Shown here: piece by piece, positions 1-8,994 of the stretch | Position numbering within the stretch: position 1 is the first letter of the stretch | Layout: each line of letters opens with the position of its first letter | NCBI GenBank assembly: GCA_965262175.1 | Contig: CBDHES010000010.1 | Location: 186,001-250,000, forward strand | Length of the DNA: 64,000 bases | DNA from: CADEDH01 sp965262175 | GTDB lineage: Bacteria; Actinomycetota; Acidimicrobiia; Acidimicrobiales; SZUA-35 | Direction of reading: 5' to 3' | Notes under the pieces: generated by a model | What the model was told of the DNA's origin: nothing | What the model saw: the letters and a program-made list of their open reading frames with translations, nothing else | The model's database searches: none | Translations under genes and position numbers: made by a program

Positions 1-426
1 GCGGTGCAGATCGACCCGACCGACCGCAGCCGGCTGTCGATCGGCCTGGTGACGGTGGTCGAGGTGCCCGCCACCGGGGCGACCGGGACCGGGGAGATCG
101 CCGATCTGGCCGAGGCGGCCACGGTCGACGCCCAGGGTGTCGAGCGCTACCGGGGTGAGATCGATCTCGACACCGACCTCGGGGTGGTCGACGGGACCGC
201 GGTCCGAATCGAGGTCATCGTCCGCCAGGTGATCGACGCCCTGGTGGTCCCGGTGGCGGCCGTCTCGCTCAACGGCGACGGCCGTGAGGAGGTTCGGATC
301 CTCAACGCCGAAGGCACGATCGACCGGGTCCTGGTCGAGACCGGCCTGACCGAGGGCGCCCTGGTCGAGATCACGTCCGGTCTCGATGGTTCCGAGTTGG
401 TGGTGGTCGAGGTCCGGGAGCAGTGA
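1..426 (+). CDS. Efflux periplasmic adaptor (MacA/HlyD-like), C-terminal part
   Basis: The reading frame is open from the first base, so this is the 3' end of a longer gene; 141 codons remain. The residues (VVPVAAVSLNGDG, then a TGLTEGALVEI-like stretch) match the beta-barrel and membrane-proximal end of membrane fusion proteins that work with MacB-type ABC pumps. Its stop overlaps the GTG of the ATPase gene by GTGA, so translation is probably coupled. The substrate cannot be told from the sequence. Family assignment is moderate because the hairpin and lipoyl domains lie outside the window. Confidence 0.7.
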   Translation, partial: AVQIDPTDRSRLSIGLVTVVEVPATGATGTGEIADLAEAATVDAQGVERYRGEIDLDTDLGVVDGTAVRIEVIVRQVIDALVVPVAAVSLNGDGREEVRILNAEGTIDRVLVETGLTEGALVEITSGLDGSELVVVEVREQ

Positions 427-1175
427 CCGCGGTCATCGAGCTGGACGACGTCAGCCGGACCTACGGCGGGGCGGTCCCGGTCCACGCCCTGCGCGACGCC
501 TCGCTGCGCATCGTGGGCGGCGAGATGGTGTCGATCGTCGGGCCGTCGGGAAGCGGCAAGTCGACGATGCTCGGCCTGCTGGGCCTCCTCGATCGACCGA
601 CCTCGGGCACGGTCCGGGTCGCCGGCCGGGACATGTCGCGGGCCGGTGACCGGGAGCGGACGATCGTCCGGGGTCGGACGATCGGTTTCGTGTTCCAGCA
701 GTTCCACCTGATCCCCCACCTGAGCGCGGTCGAGAACGTCGAGACCGCCCTCAGCTACCGGGGCCTCCACCCCCGTACCCGCCGGGAGCGGGCGGTGGCC
801 GCCCTTGAGCGGGTGGGGCTGGCCGCCCGCGCCGACCATCGCCCGGTCGAGCTCTCCGGAGGTGAGCAGCAGCGCACCGCGGTGGCCCGGGCCATCGTGA
901 CCGAGCCGGGTCTGATCCTGGCCGACGAGCCGACCGGTGCGCTCGACACCGCCAACGCCGAGTTGGTCATGGAGTTGCTGTCGGGGATCGTCGACGCCGA
1001 ACGGGCCCTGGTCGTCGTCACCCACGATCTCGACGTGGCGGCCATCGCCTCCCGGCGGATCTCGCTCCGCGACGGCGCCATCGTCTCCGACGAGTCGGAC
1101 GACGAGTCTGGTGGGTCCGACGAGGCGAGCGGCGATCCGACCGGCGATCCGACCGGGGGAGGCGAGCGACGATGA
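423..1175 (+). CDS. ABC transporter ATP-binding protein, MacB/LolD type
   Basis: A 250-residue nucleotide-binding subunit. Walker A is GPSGSGKST near residue 40, the signature is LSGGEQQR near 142, and Walker B is LILADEPTGALD. The LSGGEQQR signature and the GALD form of Walker B are typical of the MacB/LolD/FtsE group that powers lipoprotein, peptide or drug export. The tail after about residue 220 is an acidic Asp/Ser/Glu-rich extension that is not part of the fold. It overlaps the adaptor and permease genes by 4 nt each (GTGA, ATGA), so the three form one operon. Confidence 0.93.
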   Translation: MTAVIELDDVSRTYGGAVPVHALRDASLRIVGGEMVSIVGPSGSGKSTMLGLLGLLDRPTSGTVRVAGRDMSRAGDRERTIVRGRTIGFVFQQFHLIPHLSAVENVETALSYRGLHPRTRRERAVAALERVGLAARADHRPVELSGGEQQRTAVARAIVTEPGLILADEPTGALDTANAELVMELLSGIVDAERALVVVTHDLDVAAIASRRISLRDGAIVSDESDDESGGSDEASGDPTGDPTGGGERR

Positions 1176-2371
1176 GGAGCCTGTGGGAGCTGGTGGTCAC
1201 GGCCAACCGGGGCCTGTGGGCCCGCCCGTCCCGGACGGCCCTGATCCTGCTCGGCCCCGTGATCGGCGTCGCGGCCATCGTCGCCGCCATCGGGTTGACC
1301 GAGAGCGCCAAGGGCGACGTCCGGGCCCGGCTCGACGAGTTGGGGACCAACCTGGCGACCGTCCAGGCGTCGGCCGGGTTCACCCCCGGAGGCGGACTCC
1401 CTCGGCTCCCGCCCGAGACCGCCGACCGCATCGCCTCGATCCCGGTGGTCGAGTCGGTCACCGTCGTCACCGAACTGCCGGGGATCCGGGTCCTCCCCCA
1501 CGCCGAGGCGGCCGAGGCGTTCGAGGTGTTGCCGGTTTCCCTCCGAGCGGCCGATGCCGATCTCCCGGCCGTGGTCGAGGTCGAGATGGCCTGGGGCCGA
1601 TGGCTCGACCCGTGGGATGAGATCGAGGGCCACCGGACCGTCGTCCTCGGGGCGGAGGTGGCCGAGGTGTTCGCCGTGCTCCCCGGTGAGCGACGGTCGA
1701 TCCTGATCGGTGACCGGCTCTACGGCGTGGCCGGCGTGCTGGACGAGACCGAGTTGCTTCCCAGCTACAACCTGTCGGTGTTCATCAGCTTCCAGGCCGC
1801 AGCCGACGACTGGGACGACGACGGCGGCCCGACCGAGGCCATCTTCCGGTTCGACGAGGGCACCCGGTTCCTCGACAGCGACGCCGAGTTCCTCAACACG
1901 ATCATCACCTACGGCGGGCCGGGCGGCATCGACCCACCGGTCGTGCCAACCGATGCCCTGGAGGCGGCGGCCGACGTCGACGCCACCCTCCGGACCGTCG
2001 TGCTCCTGATGGGCGGGCTGGCCCTCCTCGTCGGCGGCCTGGGCATCGCCAACGTGATGTCGATCTCGGTCCTCCAGCGGTCATCGGAGATCGGGATCCG
2101 GCGAGCGGTCGGCCACAGCCGGGCCACGATCGCCTGGCAGTTCCTCCTCGAGGCGGCCATGGTCGGCCTCTTCGGCGGGGTCATCGGGGCCCTGGTCGGG
2201 GCGTTGGTCGTGGTCGTCGGGGCCGACTGGCGAGACTGGACGCTGGTGCTCGACCCCCTCCTCCTGGTCTGGTCGTCGGGCCTGGCCGTTGCGGTCGCCA
2301 TCGTGTCCGGCCTGATCCCGGCCGTCCGAGCCGCCCGCCTCGAACCCCTCGAGACCCTCCGCCTCGGCTGA
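1172..2371 (+). CDS. ABC transporter permease, MacB/FtsX family
   Basis: A 399-residue permease with the MacB layout: one N-terminal membrane helix (residues about 20-42), a large extracytoplasmic MacB_PCD-like domain (about 43-270), then three C-terminal helices holding the FtsX core (GLGIANVMSISVLQRSSEIGIRRA, split here as GLGIANVMS and EIGIRRAVG). It starts at ATG within the ATGA overlap with the ATPase gene. With the adaptor and ATPase it would form a tripartite-like exporter; in a monoderm there is no outer-membrane channel, so it likely handles peptides or cell-surface lipids. Substrate unknown. Confidence 0.93.
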   Translation: MRSLWELVVTANRGLWARPSRTALILLGPVIGVAAIVAAIGLTESAKGDVRARLDELGTNLATVQASAGFTPGGGLPRLPPETADRIASIPVVESVTVVTELPGIRVLPHAEAAEAFEVLPVSLRAADADLPAVVEVEMAWGRWLDPWDEIEGHRTVVLGAEVAEVFAVLPGERRSILIGDRLYGVAGVLDETELLPSYNLSVFISFQAAADDWDDDGGPTEAIFRFDEGTRFLDSDAEFLNTIITYGGPGGIDPPVVPTDALEAAADVDATLRTVVLLMGGLALLVGGLGIANVMSISVLQRSSEIGIRRAVGHSRATIAWQFLLEAAMVGLFGGVIGALVGALVVVVGADWRDWTLVLDPLLLVWSSGLAVAVAIVSGLIPAVRAARLEPLETLRLG

Positions 2372-2378
2372 GCCGGCC

Positions 2379-3446
2379 TCAGAGGCGGGGGAACACCGTC
2401 TCGGCGAGCCGGCGGGCGTAGGGCACCTGGTGCTCCGGGGTCGGGAGGACCATGATCTCGTCGAGACCGGCGTCGGACAGGTCACCGATCGTCGCTGCCA
2501 CCTCGTCGGCCGAGCCGACGATGCAGGTCGCCCGCACCACGTCCTCGGTGATGAAGCGGGCCTCGTCGTCGCGGAGGAACGTGCAGTGGCCGTCGTGGAT
2601 CCGGAGGTGGCGGACGGCTTCGGGGGTCTCGGCGACCAGCGCGTCGTACTGCTCCCAGAGCGGTTGCAGGTGGCGGGGTGGCTCACCGCCGTATTGGCGG
2701 ATCTTGTCGTAGACGTAGTGGATCGAGGAGATGATGTAGGGGCCGTGCTCGGCCAGGACCCGGTCCGAGGTGGGCGATTCGCCAGGGTCGAGGACCACGA
2801 CGTTGGTCAGCGTGACGAGGGGGAACCGGTCGGGCAACGTCCGGCCTTCGGCGGCCGCCGCTCGACGGGCGGTCTCCCGGGCCCGCTCGATCAACCGCGG
2901 CTCCGGCGGGAGCGAGGTGACCAGTCCGTCGCCGTACTGTCCGGCCAGCGCCTGGGACTTGGGACCGAAGCCCGACACGTAGATCGGGATCGGGTCGTCG
3001 AGGTTCACGTACCCCCGGTCGGCCATGAGCAGCCGGGTCGGGGCGGTCTTGCCCCGGAAGGTGAAGTCGACCTCGTCACCGGCCAGCAGGGCCCGGATGA
3101 CCCGCAGCTCCTCCCCGTACTTCTTGATCGGTAGGGGCTTGTGGTCGAGGAACCGGTGGGCGCTGTTGCCCGCTCCCATCCCGAGGAAGGTCCGCCCCGG
3201 GGCCAGGGTGTTGATCGAGGCGATGCTGTGGGCGGTGACCGGCGGGATCCGGGTCCCGGCCACCGAGACGCCGGTGCCCAGCCGGATCCGCTCGGTCCGC
3301 TCGGCGGCCAACGCCAGGTAGGCGTAGCAGTCGCCCCAGATCATCTGGCTGTCGGGGACCCAGACCGCGTCGAACCCGAGGCGCTCGAACTCGACCACCT
3401 CATCGACCGCGCTCAACTTCGTCGTCACGCACATCCCGAACTCCAT
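2379..3446 (-). CDS. LLM-class flavin/F420-dependent oxidoreductase
   Basis: A 355-residue TIM-barrel enzyme of the bacterial luciferase-like monooxygenase superfamily. It starts MEFGMCVTTKL, has FDAVWVPDSQ near residue 30, RIRLGTGVSVAGTR near 75 and SFNTLAPGR-like text (SINTLAPGRTFLGMGAGNS), all usual for F420-dependent reductases of actinobacteria. Length is normal for the family. A TAGTGT hexamer ends 7 nt before the ATG with no Shine-Dalgarno, suggesting a leaderless mRNA. It is divergent from the VOC gene, with about 55 bp shared. The substrate is unknown, and FMN versus F420 use cannot be settled from sequence. Confidence 0.88.
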   Translation of the reverse strand: MEFGMCVTTKLSAVDEVVEFERLGFDAVWVPDSQMIWGDCYAYLALAAERTERIRLGTGVSVAGTRIPPVTAHSIASINTLAPGRTFLGMGAGNSAHRFLDHKPLPIKKYGEELRVIRALLAGDEVDFTFRGKTAPTRLLMADRGYVNLDDPIPIYVSGFGPKSQALAGQYGDGLVTSLPPEPRLIERARETARRAAAAEGRTLPDRFPLVTLTNVVVLDPGESPTSDRVLAEHGPYIISSIHYVYDKIRQYGGEPPRHLQPLWEQYDALVAETPEAVRHLRIHDGHCTFLRDDEARFITEDVVRATCIVGSADEVAATIGDLSDAGLDEIMVLPTPEHQVPYARRLAETVFPRL

Positions 3447-3501
3447 GCCGGCGACACTAGATGCCTACGATTGAGGTCAGCGAGAGCGAAGGGGGAGCGC
3501 C

Positions 3502-4008
3502 GTGACCATCCAGCGGCTCAACCATGTGGCCTACCGGTGCCGGGATGCGGCCGAGACCGTCGAGTTCTACCGCGACGTGCTCGGCCTGAAGTTGGCCCAC
3601 GTCATCACCCAGGACCGGGTGCCGTCGACCCAGGAGCTGGCCCCTCACGCCCACCTGTTCTTCGAGATGGCCGACGGAAGCTGGGTGGCGTTCTTCGATC
3701 TGGTCGACGAGCCGGTCGTCGAGCAGGAGAAGAACCCGGATTGGGCCCAGCACCTTGCGCTGGAGGTCCCGTCGGTCGACGAGCTCGGTTCGGCCAAGGC
3801 CCGGCTCGAGGCTGCCGGGGTCGAGGTCCTCGGCCCGGTCGACCACGGTTTCATCCGCTCGATCTACTTCTACGATCCCAGCGGCCACCGGCTGGAGCTG
3901 GCCGCCCGAACCCACGATGCCGAGGAGCTCGCCCGGTACGAGGCCGAGGCTGCGGGCGCGATCGCCGCCTGGTCGGCGACCAAGGCCGAGGCCGGCGCCA
4001 CCCGATAG
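3502..4008 (+). CDS. VOC (glyoxalase/dioxygenase) family protein
   Basis: A 168-residue vicinal oxygen chelate fold protein with two beta-alpha-beta-beta-beta modules. It opens LNHVAYRCRDAAETVEFYRD (first metal-ligand His in NHVAYRC) and ends with IYFYDPSGHRLELA, where the Glu of LELA is the usual last metal ligand. GTG start preceded by GGGGGAG four bases upstream; a TACGAT hexamer lies about 30 bp upstream. Divergent from the LLM oxidoreductase, so the two may act on related substrates. Dioxygenase, lyase and isomerase functions are all possible in this family. Confidence 0.87.
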   Translation: MTIQRLNHVAYRCRDAAETVEFYRDVLGLKLAHVITQDRVPSTQELAPHAHLFFEMADGSWVAFFDLVDEPVVEQEKNPDWAQHLALEVPSVDELGSAKARLEAAGVEVLGPVDHGFIRSIYFYDPSGHRLELAARTHDAEELARYEAEAAGAIAAWSATKAEAGATR

Positions 4009-4014
4009 ATCGAT

Positions 4015-4031
4015 CGGGCCCGCCCGGCCCG
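4015..4031. terminator. Short GC hairpin between convergent genes
   Basis: CGGGCC, a 5-nt spacer, then GGCCCG, placed in the 27-bp gap between the stops of the VOC gene and the serine hydrolase. There is no T tract, so termination activity is inferred from position and symmetry only. Confidence 0.4.
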
Positions 4032-4035
4032 GCGG

Positions 4036-5088
4036 TCAGGGTTGGAGGGCGAGGCGGAGCCGTTCGAGCCAGTCGTCGACGGCCGGGGCCTGCTCGGTCG
4101 GTGTCTTGCCGAGACGGACCAGGACCAGGTCGGCTCCGGGGTCGACGATGATGCGTTGGGTCTCGTAGCCGGAGGCGTAGAACACGTCGGTTCCCCCGGG
4201 CCACAGCCACCAGTGAGCCCCGTACCGTCGTCCCTCGGCGTCGTCGGTGGCCCGGTGGGTCCTGGCGTAGTCCACCCAGCCCGGGGGGAGCAGTCGGCGG
4301 CCGTCCCACTCGCCGTCCCGGAGGTAGAGCAGGCCGAACTTGGCGAAGTCCCGGGCCGAGGCGTGGAGGTAGGACGAGCCGACCCACGTGCCGGCGCCGT
4401 CGAAGGTCAACCTGGCGTCGATCCCCAACGGGTCGAGGAGCACCTGGCGCATCCATGCCTCGAACGCCGGGCCCGAGCCCACGACGTCGGCCAGGATCCG
4501 GGTGATCAGGTTCGTCGTCCCGCTGGCGTAGTTGAACACCGTGTCGGGCTCGGCGTCGAGGGGGAGCGCTGCGGTGTACGCCGCCATGTCGCCCTCCCCG
4601 GAGCCGAACAGCATCTCGATGCAATGGCTGGTCTCGGCGTCGACGTAGTCTTCGTTGAAGCGGGTGCCGGGGACCATCCGCAGTAGCTGGTCGATCGTGA
4701 TTCCCGACCGAGGGTCGGCGGGGTCGGACCACTCCGGGACCGGGGCCGGCTCGGTCACCGACAGCCTCCCGTCACCGACCAGGACCCCGACCAGGGCATG
4801 GGTGACACTCTTGGCCATCGACCACGAGATCAGCTGCTCGTCGGGACCGGCCGTCGGCCCGTACCGCTCGGCCACCAGCCGCCCGCCCTGGACCACCACC
4901 GTCCCCAAGCTGAGCCCGAACCCGGCGTCGGCATCGGGCCCGAACGCCTCGTCGAGCAGGGCACCGACCCGGTCGGCGACCACCGCCGGGAGCGGGCCGG
5001 TCGGCCATCCGGCGGTCGGCCACGGGACACCGGGCGGCTGGGGTGGCAAGGCGGTGGGCGGCGGCGGCGTCGGGGCATGCACGGTCAC
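4036..5088 (-). CDS. Serine hydrolase, beta-lactamase class C/esterase family
   Basis: A 350-residue penicillin-binding-protein-fold hydrolase. The S-x-x-K catalytic motif is SMAK in SWSMAKSVTHALVG near residue 90, and a YAS motif (FNYASGTTN) sits near 180, where these enzymes carry Y-x-N/S. The N-terminus is proline-rich (TPPPPTALPPQPPG) and has no clear signal peptide, which favours a cytoplasmic esterase over a beta-lactamase. The GTG start opens the frame; a later start is possible. Substrate unknown. Confidence 0.87.
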   Translation of the reverse strand: MTVHAPTPPPPTALPPQPPGVPWPTAGWPTGPLPAVVADRVGALLDEAFGPDADAGFGLSLGTVVVQGGRLVAERYGPTAGPDEQLISWSMAKSVTHALVGVLVGDGRLSVTEPAPVPEWSDPADPRSGITIDQLLRMVPGTRFNEDYVDAETSHCIEMLFGSGEGDMAAYTAALPLDAEPDTVFNYASGTTNLITRILADVVGSGPAFEAWMRQVLLDPLGIDARLTFDGAGTWVGSSYLHASARDFAKFGLLYLRDGEWDGRRLLPPGWVDYARTHRATDDAEGRRYGAHWWLWPGGTDVFYASGYETQRIIVDPGADLVLVRLGKTPTEQAPAVDDWLERLRLALQP

Positions 5089-5133
5089 GGCCCGCCATTG
5101 TCGGGCACCGGCGTCGACCCGGCGAATCAGCGG

Positions 5134-5538
5134 TCAGCGGAGCTGGGCCCAACCGGTCCGATTGCTCGGACCGCCCATCTGGAGCACGCCGGCCAGGACG
5201 GCGAGCCCGACCAACCCCAACAGGGCCTGGGGGAGGGAGACCCCGATCGAGAGGTTGACGGCGAAGGCGACGACGGCGGAGGCCACCAGACCCCAGAACC
5301 CCCAGCGCTGCCACCGCCAGATGGCGATGGCGAAGACGACGTTCAGGATCGCCAGGATGCCCAGGGCCGGGATGGTCCAGCTCGCCACCTCCGAGCCGGC
5401 GTCCTCCAGGGTGTCGGTGATGGCGTCGGACGTCAGCAGGTAGAGCAACGCCACCAGCGCGTTCAGGACGATGATGATCACGAGGTAGGCGGCCAGGCAA
5501 CCGTGCCGGTCCGGGGGTCGTTGCGGTTCGAAACTCAT
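5134..5538 (-). CDS. Small four-helix membrane protein
   Basis: 134 residues with four predicted membrane helices (about 17-36, 55-73, 80-98 and 103-120) and a short polar N-terminus. The text resembles small actinobacterial membrane proteins with a WRWQRWGFWGL stretch between helices 2 and 3, seen in proteins of unknown role. The ATG is preceded by GGAGGG at a normal distance, so this gene uses a Shine-Dalgarno. It lies upstream of the serine hydrolase on the same strand with a 45-bp gap. No function can be assigned. Confidence 0.75.
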   Translation of the reverse strand: MSFEPQRPPDRHGCLAAYLVIIIVLNALVALLYLLTSDAITDTLEDAGSEVASWTIPALGILAILNVVFAIAIWRWQRWGFWGLVASAVVAFAVNLSIGVSLPQALLGLVGLAVLAGVLQMGGPSNRTGWAQLR

Positions 5539-5725
5539 GGTTGTCCCTCCGTTCGAGTGCCCGCACCGTAGGTCGTTCGAACCTCGGGGGAGGGTCGCGT
5601 CTACCCGGGGGGAACCAGCCGGCTACCAGCCGGGTAGGAGCTCGCCGGTTCTGGACGGCCATCGGGCGCCGCTCATACGCTGAACGCCACCGGGCGTCGG
5701 CCCGCTCCTCCCGGAAAGGACGACG

Positions 5726-6958
5726 ATGACCCTCGTCACCGATCTCGACCTCCCCGAGCTCGACGCCCGCCGTGCGGGCTCGGGTCCCGAGACCCGCTAC
5801 GCCGTTGCCGAGCTGGCGGCCGAGAACTGGCTCATCCGATCGCCGTTCGGGTACGTCCTCACCCGCCACGAGGACTGCGTGGCCGTCCTCAAGGACCGCC
5901 GGTGGCACTCGGCGACCAAGCTGATCGCCCAGCTGAACAACATCACCGACGAGCGCTACCTGAAGCGCAACTCCCGTCCTTCGATCCTGTCGATGGAGGG
6001 CGACGAGCACCAGCGGGTCCGCCGCCTGGTCAGCGGGGCCTTCACCCCCCGGTCGGCCGATCGGCTCCGGCCGGTCATGCGGGACGTGATCAACGGGCTG
6101 ATCGATCCCTTCGCCGCCACCGGCCGTTGCGAGTTCGTGGCCGACGTGTGCGAGCCGTACCCGATCCCGATCATCTGTGAGCTGTTGGGCGCCCCCAAGG
6201 AAGACTGGGAGCAGTTCAGCCACTGGGCGACGACGATCTTCCAGATCTTCAACGACGACCTGCCCGACCACGTCGATGAGGTCGTCGATGCCGGGGAGGC
6301 GCTCGACGCCTACGTGCTCGACCTGATCGAGGCCCGCCGAGACGACCCCCGGGACGACCTCCTGAGCGATCTGATCGCCGCCGAGGAGGCCGGCGACCGG
6401 CTCTCCAACCAGGAGCTGGTGATGCTGGTCGAGGCGGTGATCCTGGCCGGCACCGACACGACCCGGAACCAGTTGGCGTGTGCCATCGCCACCTTCGTCG
6501 ATCACCCCGAGCAGTGGGCCGAGCTGGCCGGGAATCCGGAGCTGGCGGCCCGAGCCACCGAGGAGAGCCTCCGGTATCTGGGAGCGGTCCGAGGGACCGG
6601 ACGGTTCGCCTCGACCGAGATCGAGTACCGGGGCATCACGTTCCCGGCCGGGACGCTGGTCTTCCCGAACTTCGTCGGAGCCAACCACGACGTCGACGTC
6701 TTCGACGATCCGACCCGGTTCGACATCACGGCCGAGCGGGCCGGTGCCAGCCATCTGACCCTCGGGTTCGGGCTCCACTACTGCCTGGGGGCCAACCTGG
6801 CTCGGGCCGAGCTCCAGGAGGCGCTGGTGATCCTGGCCCGCCGGATGCCCGGCGTCCGCCTCGAAGGCGACATCGAGTGGAAGCCGGATGGGTTCGGGAT
6901 CTGGGGGCCGGCTCGGCTACCGCTGGCCTTCGATCCAGTGTCGGCCGACGGTCGATGA
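5726..6958 (+). CDS. Cytochrome P450
   Basis: A 410-residue soluble bacterial P450. The I-helix oxygen-activation motif is AGTDTTRN near residue 243, the E-x-x-R motif is ESLR near 282, and the haem-binding loop is FGFGLHYCLGANLAR with its cysteine near residue 352. Length and motifs are complete, so it should be a functional monooxygenase; substrate not predictable. ATG is preceded by GGAAAGGA. No ferredoxin or reductase gene is adjacent, so redox partners must be encoded elsewhere. Confidence 0.95.
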   Translation: MTLVTDLDLPELDARRAGSGPETRYAVAELAAENWLIRSPFGYVLTRHEDCVAVLKDRRWHSATKLIAQLNNITDERYLKRNSRPSILSMEGDEHQRVRRLVSGAFTPRSADRLRPVMRDVINGLIDPFAATGRCEFVADVCEPYPIPIICELLGAPKEDWEQFSHWATTIFQIFNDDLPDHVDEVVDAGEALDAYVLDLIEARRDDPRDDLLSDLIAAEEAGDRLSNQELVMLVEAVILAGTDTTRNQLACAIATFVDHPEQWAELAGNPELAARATEESLRYLGAVRGTGRFASTEIEYRGITFPAGTLVFPNFVGANHDVDVFDDPTRFDITAERAGASHLTLGFGLHYCLGANLARAELQEALVILARRMPGVRLEGDIEWKPDGFGIWGPARLPLAFDPVSADGR

Positions 6959-7066
6959 CCCGTCGCGGTCGGCCCCGGGTGGGACCGACCGCGATCGATG
7001 GTCGAGGTTTGGTCGTGCTCGTGGTTCCTGGACGGTGGTCGCCCGGAGGCGGCCACCGGGCGACCG

Positions 7067-7267
7067 TCAGGCGGTGGCGCGCCGCCGGGTGGAGCCGGGC
7101 AGGGCGTGGCGCAGCGCGCCGGCGATGCCCCGAACGGCGATCACGAGGTCGAACGGCTCCTGCCCGGAGCGGGCTCGGCGAGCCTCGCCGGCCCGGCGGA
7201 ACGCGGCGGCCACCGCGACGCGGTCGGCGTGCTCGGTCTTCATGGTCTGGTAGTCGATGGGGTACAT
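7067..7267 (-). CDS. Small conserved-type hypothetical protein (66 aa)
   Basis: A 66-residue basic protein starting MYPIDYQTMKTEHADR. The start was chosen because GGAGGG lies 8 nt upstream; a longer frame to 7357 adds 30 unconvincing residues. Short proteins of this type (a tyrosine-containing start, a Glu/Arg helix, then a basic tail) are common in actinobacteria and have no known role. Its upstream region carries a TATTCGT/ACGAATA inverted repeat that could be an operator. Confidence 0.6.
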   Translation of the reverse strand: MYPIDYQTMKTEHADRVAVAAAFRRAGEARRARSGQEPFDLVIAVRGIAGALRHALPGSTRRRATA

Positions 7268-7300
7268 GACGGGTCCCTCCAAACGTGCGTCATCGTCACC

Positions 7301-7339
7301 TATTCGTACGTCACTGGGCGTCCTGTCGTTACACGAATA
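7301..7339. promoter_or_regulatory. Inverted repeat TATTCGT ... ACGAATA
   Basis: Perfect 7-bp arms at 7301-7307 and 7333-7339, separated by 25 bp, in the promoter region of the 66-residue gene that starts at 7267. The arms are unusually AT-rich for this genome. The spacing of about three helical turns is compatible with two protomers or two sites for one regulator. The regulator is unknown. Confidence 0.4.
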
Positions 7340-7416
7340 ACCGGTGTCATCGGTCACCGGTGTCCGCCGTCACGCGCCGACCGGGTTCCGAGCCGGCCCG
7401 GCACCGCCTGGTCGGC

Positions 7417-8196
7417 TCAGCCGAGCGCGGCGAGGAAGCTCGTCACGGCGTCGTTGAACGCCTCGGGTCGCTCCTGGTTCGCCAGGTGGCCGGCCGCCTC
7501 GATCACGACCAACCGGGCGCCCGGGATGCCGTCGGCCAGCTCACGAGCCTTGTCGGGCCCGGTCACCGTGTCCTCGTCGCCCACGACGACGAGGGTCGGG
7601 CAGGCGATCGACCCGAGGTCGGGTCGATGGTCGGCTTCGGCCATCGAGTTCGCCGCCCACTGGTAGCTGGGCATGCGGATCGAGGTGGCCATCAGGTCGG
7701 CGACGTCGTCCAGCAGTGCCTGGGGTGCTGCGGCGTTCACCAGCTTGGGTGCCCGGTCGACGGCGAACGCCTCGGCCCCCAGCTCGACCAGCGCTCCGGC
7801 CCGGGACCGCATGGCGTCGGCCCTGTGGGCCGAGGTTCCCGAACCGACCGACGAGTCGGCGAGGATCAGTGACCGGACCCGCTCCGGGTGGCGCAGCGCC
7901 AACCGAGTGGCGGTCACGCCGCCCCAGGACACACCGAGGACGTCGGCCGCCGTTCGGCCCAACCCGGCGATCAGCTCGGCCGCCGCGTCGGCCCACCCGT
8001 CGATCCCCGGTTCGTGGTCGGGGTCGGCCGAGTGGCGGTACCCCGGCGCGTCCCAGGCGACCACCTGTCGCCCGGTTCGCTCGGCCAACGGCCGCTGGGG
8101 ATCGAAGGCGTCGGCGCACGACCCGATCCCGTGGAGGCAGAGCAGCAGAGGGGCGTCGGGTGCGCCGTGGGCCCAGTGGTAGACGGTGCTGGCCAT
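7417..8196 (-). CDS. Alpha/beta hydrolase
   Basis: 259 residues. HGIGSC gives the oxyanion-hole HG motif near residue 22, the nucleophile elbow is GVSWGG (G-x-S-x-G) near 90, the acid is likely in VVGDEDTVTGP and the histidine in EAAGHLANQERPE. The layout fits small carboxylesterase or C-C hydrolase enzymes. The start at 8196 (MASTVYHW) was chosen over a longer frame because TAGGTT ends 8 nt upstream, the leaderless pattern seen elsewhere in this window. Divergent from the cyclase gene. Substrate unknown. Confidence 0.88.
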   Translation of the reverse strand: MASTVYHWAHGAPDAPLLLCLHGIGSCADAFDPQRPLAERTGRQVVAWDAPGYRHSADPDHEPGIDGWADAAAELIAGLGRTAADVLGVSWGGVTATRLALRHPERVRSLILADSSVGSGTSAHRADAMRSRAGALVELGAEAFAVDRAPKLVNAAAPQALLDDVADLMATSIRMPSYQWAANSMAEADHRPDLGSIACPTLVVVGDEDTVTGPDKARELADGIPGARLVVIEAAGHLANQERPEAFNDAVTSFLAALG

Positions 8197-8313
8197 CGCC
8201 GCCGAACCTAGCCGGCCGGGGCACGCCACCGGTAGTGGCCTCTCGTGCAACCGGACCGTCGCCGGGTTTCAGATCTGGGCCGATCGCACCCGCTGGCCTG
8301 GGTCGTTGCACCC

Positions 8314-8964
8314 ATGGGCATGACGGGGAAGACATCGGGAGCGAAGGAGAGGGACGACGAGCCGCGGTCGCTGACGGCACCGGTGACCGGGGTGGTGGTG
8401 TTCACCGACCTGGTCGGCTCGACCGAGCAGCGCATCCGGCTGGGTGAGGACGTGGCCGATCGCCTGCGCCGGATCCACGACTGGCTCGTGGTCGGTGCCA
8501 TGGAGAAGCGGGGTGGCTTCGTCGTCAAGGGAACCGGCGACGGGTTCCATGCCGTCTTCCCCAGCGCGACCGCGGCCTGCGACGCAGCGGTTGCCATCCA
8601 CGCCGCCCTCGACCGGTACTCCAGCTCGCCCCAGGCCATCGACGAGCTCCGACTCCGGATCGGGATCTCGGCTGGCGACATCGTCTGGGACCAGGTCGCC
8701 AGCCGTTCCGACTGCTTCGGCCTGGCCGTCGTCGAGGCGTCGCGCCTCACGGCGCTGTGCGGTCCCGGCGAGACGATCTGCGCCGAAGCGGTCCGGACGC
8801 TGGCCCGGGGACGGGGCCACCACCGCTTCGAGGCCCGGGGTCTGGTGTCGTTGCGGGGGTTCCCCAGCCCGGTCGTGACCCACCTGGTCGTCGAGGAGTC
8901 GGCTGGCGGGGCGGTCGCTCCGCCGGCGGTCACCGAGACCACCCGCCTGGTGCGGGTGGCCTGA
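8314..8964 (+). CDS. Class III adenylate/guanylate cyclase domain protein
   Basis: About 216 residues made almost wholly of a class III nucleotidyl cyclase domain: VVVFTDLVGST (first metal-binding Asp), GGFVVKGTGDGFHAVF (second metal Asp in GDG) and RIGISAGD. No membrane or sensor domain is attached. The actinobacterial homologues are often stand-alone cyclases or cyclase-fold signalling modules. The start is uncertain: ATG at 8314 or 8320, and the frame runs back to 8245. Whether it makes cAMP depends on base-specifying residues not judged here. Confidence 0.82.
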   Translation: MGMTGKTSGAKERDDEPRSLTAPVTGVVVFTDLVGSTEQRIRLGEDVADRLRRIHDWLVVGAMEKRGGFVVKGTGDGFHAVFPSATAACDAAVAIHAALDRYSSSPQAIDELRLRIGISAGDIVWDQVASRSDCFGLAVVEASRLTALCGPGETICAEAVRTLARGRGHHRFEARGLVSLRGFPSPVVTHLVVEESAGGAVAPPAVTETTRLVRVA

Positions 8965-8994
8965 CCGGCTCGATGGGCAGTGCGATGGGGAGCG

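Noticed and set aside
4772..6778. A 668-codon minus-strand frame over the P450 region
   Set aside because: The P450 on the other strand has all its catalytic motifs; the frame crosses two other genes and shows no domain.
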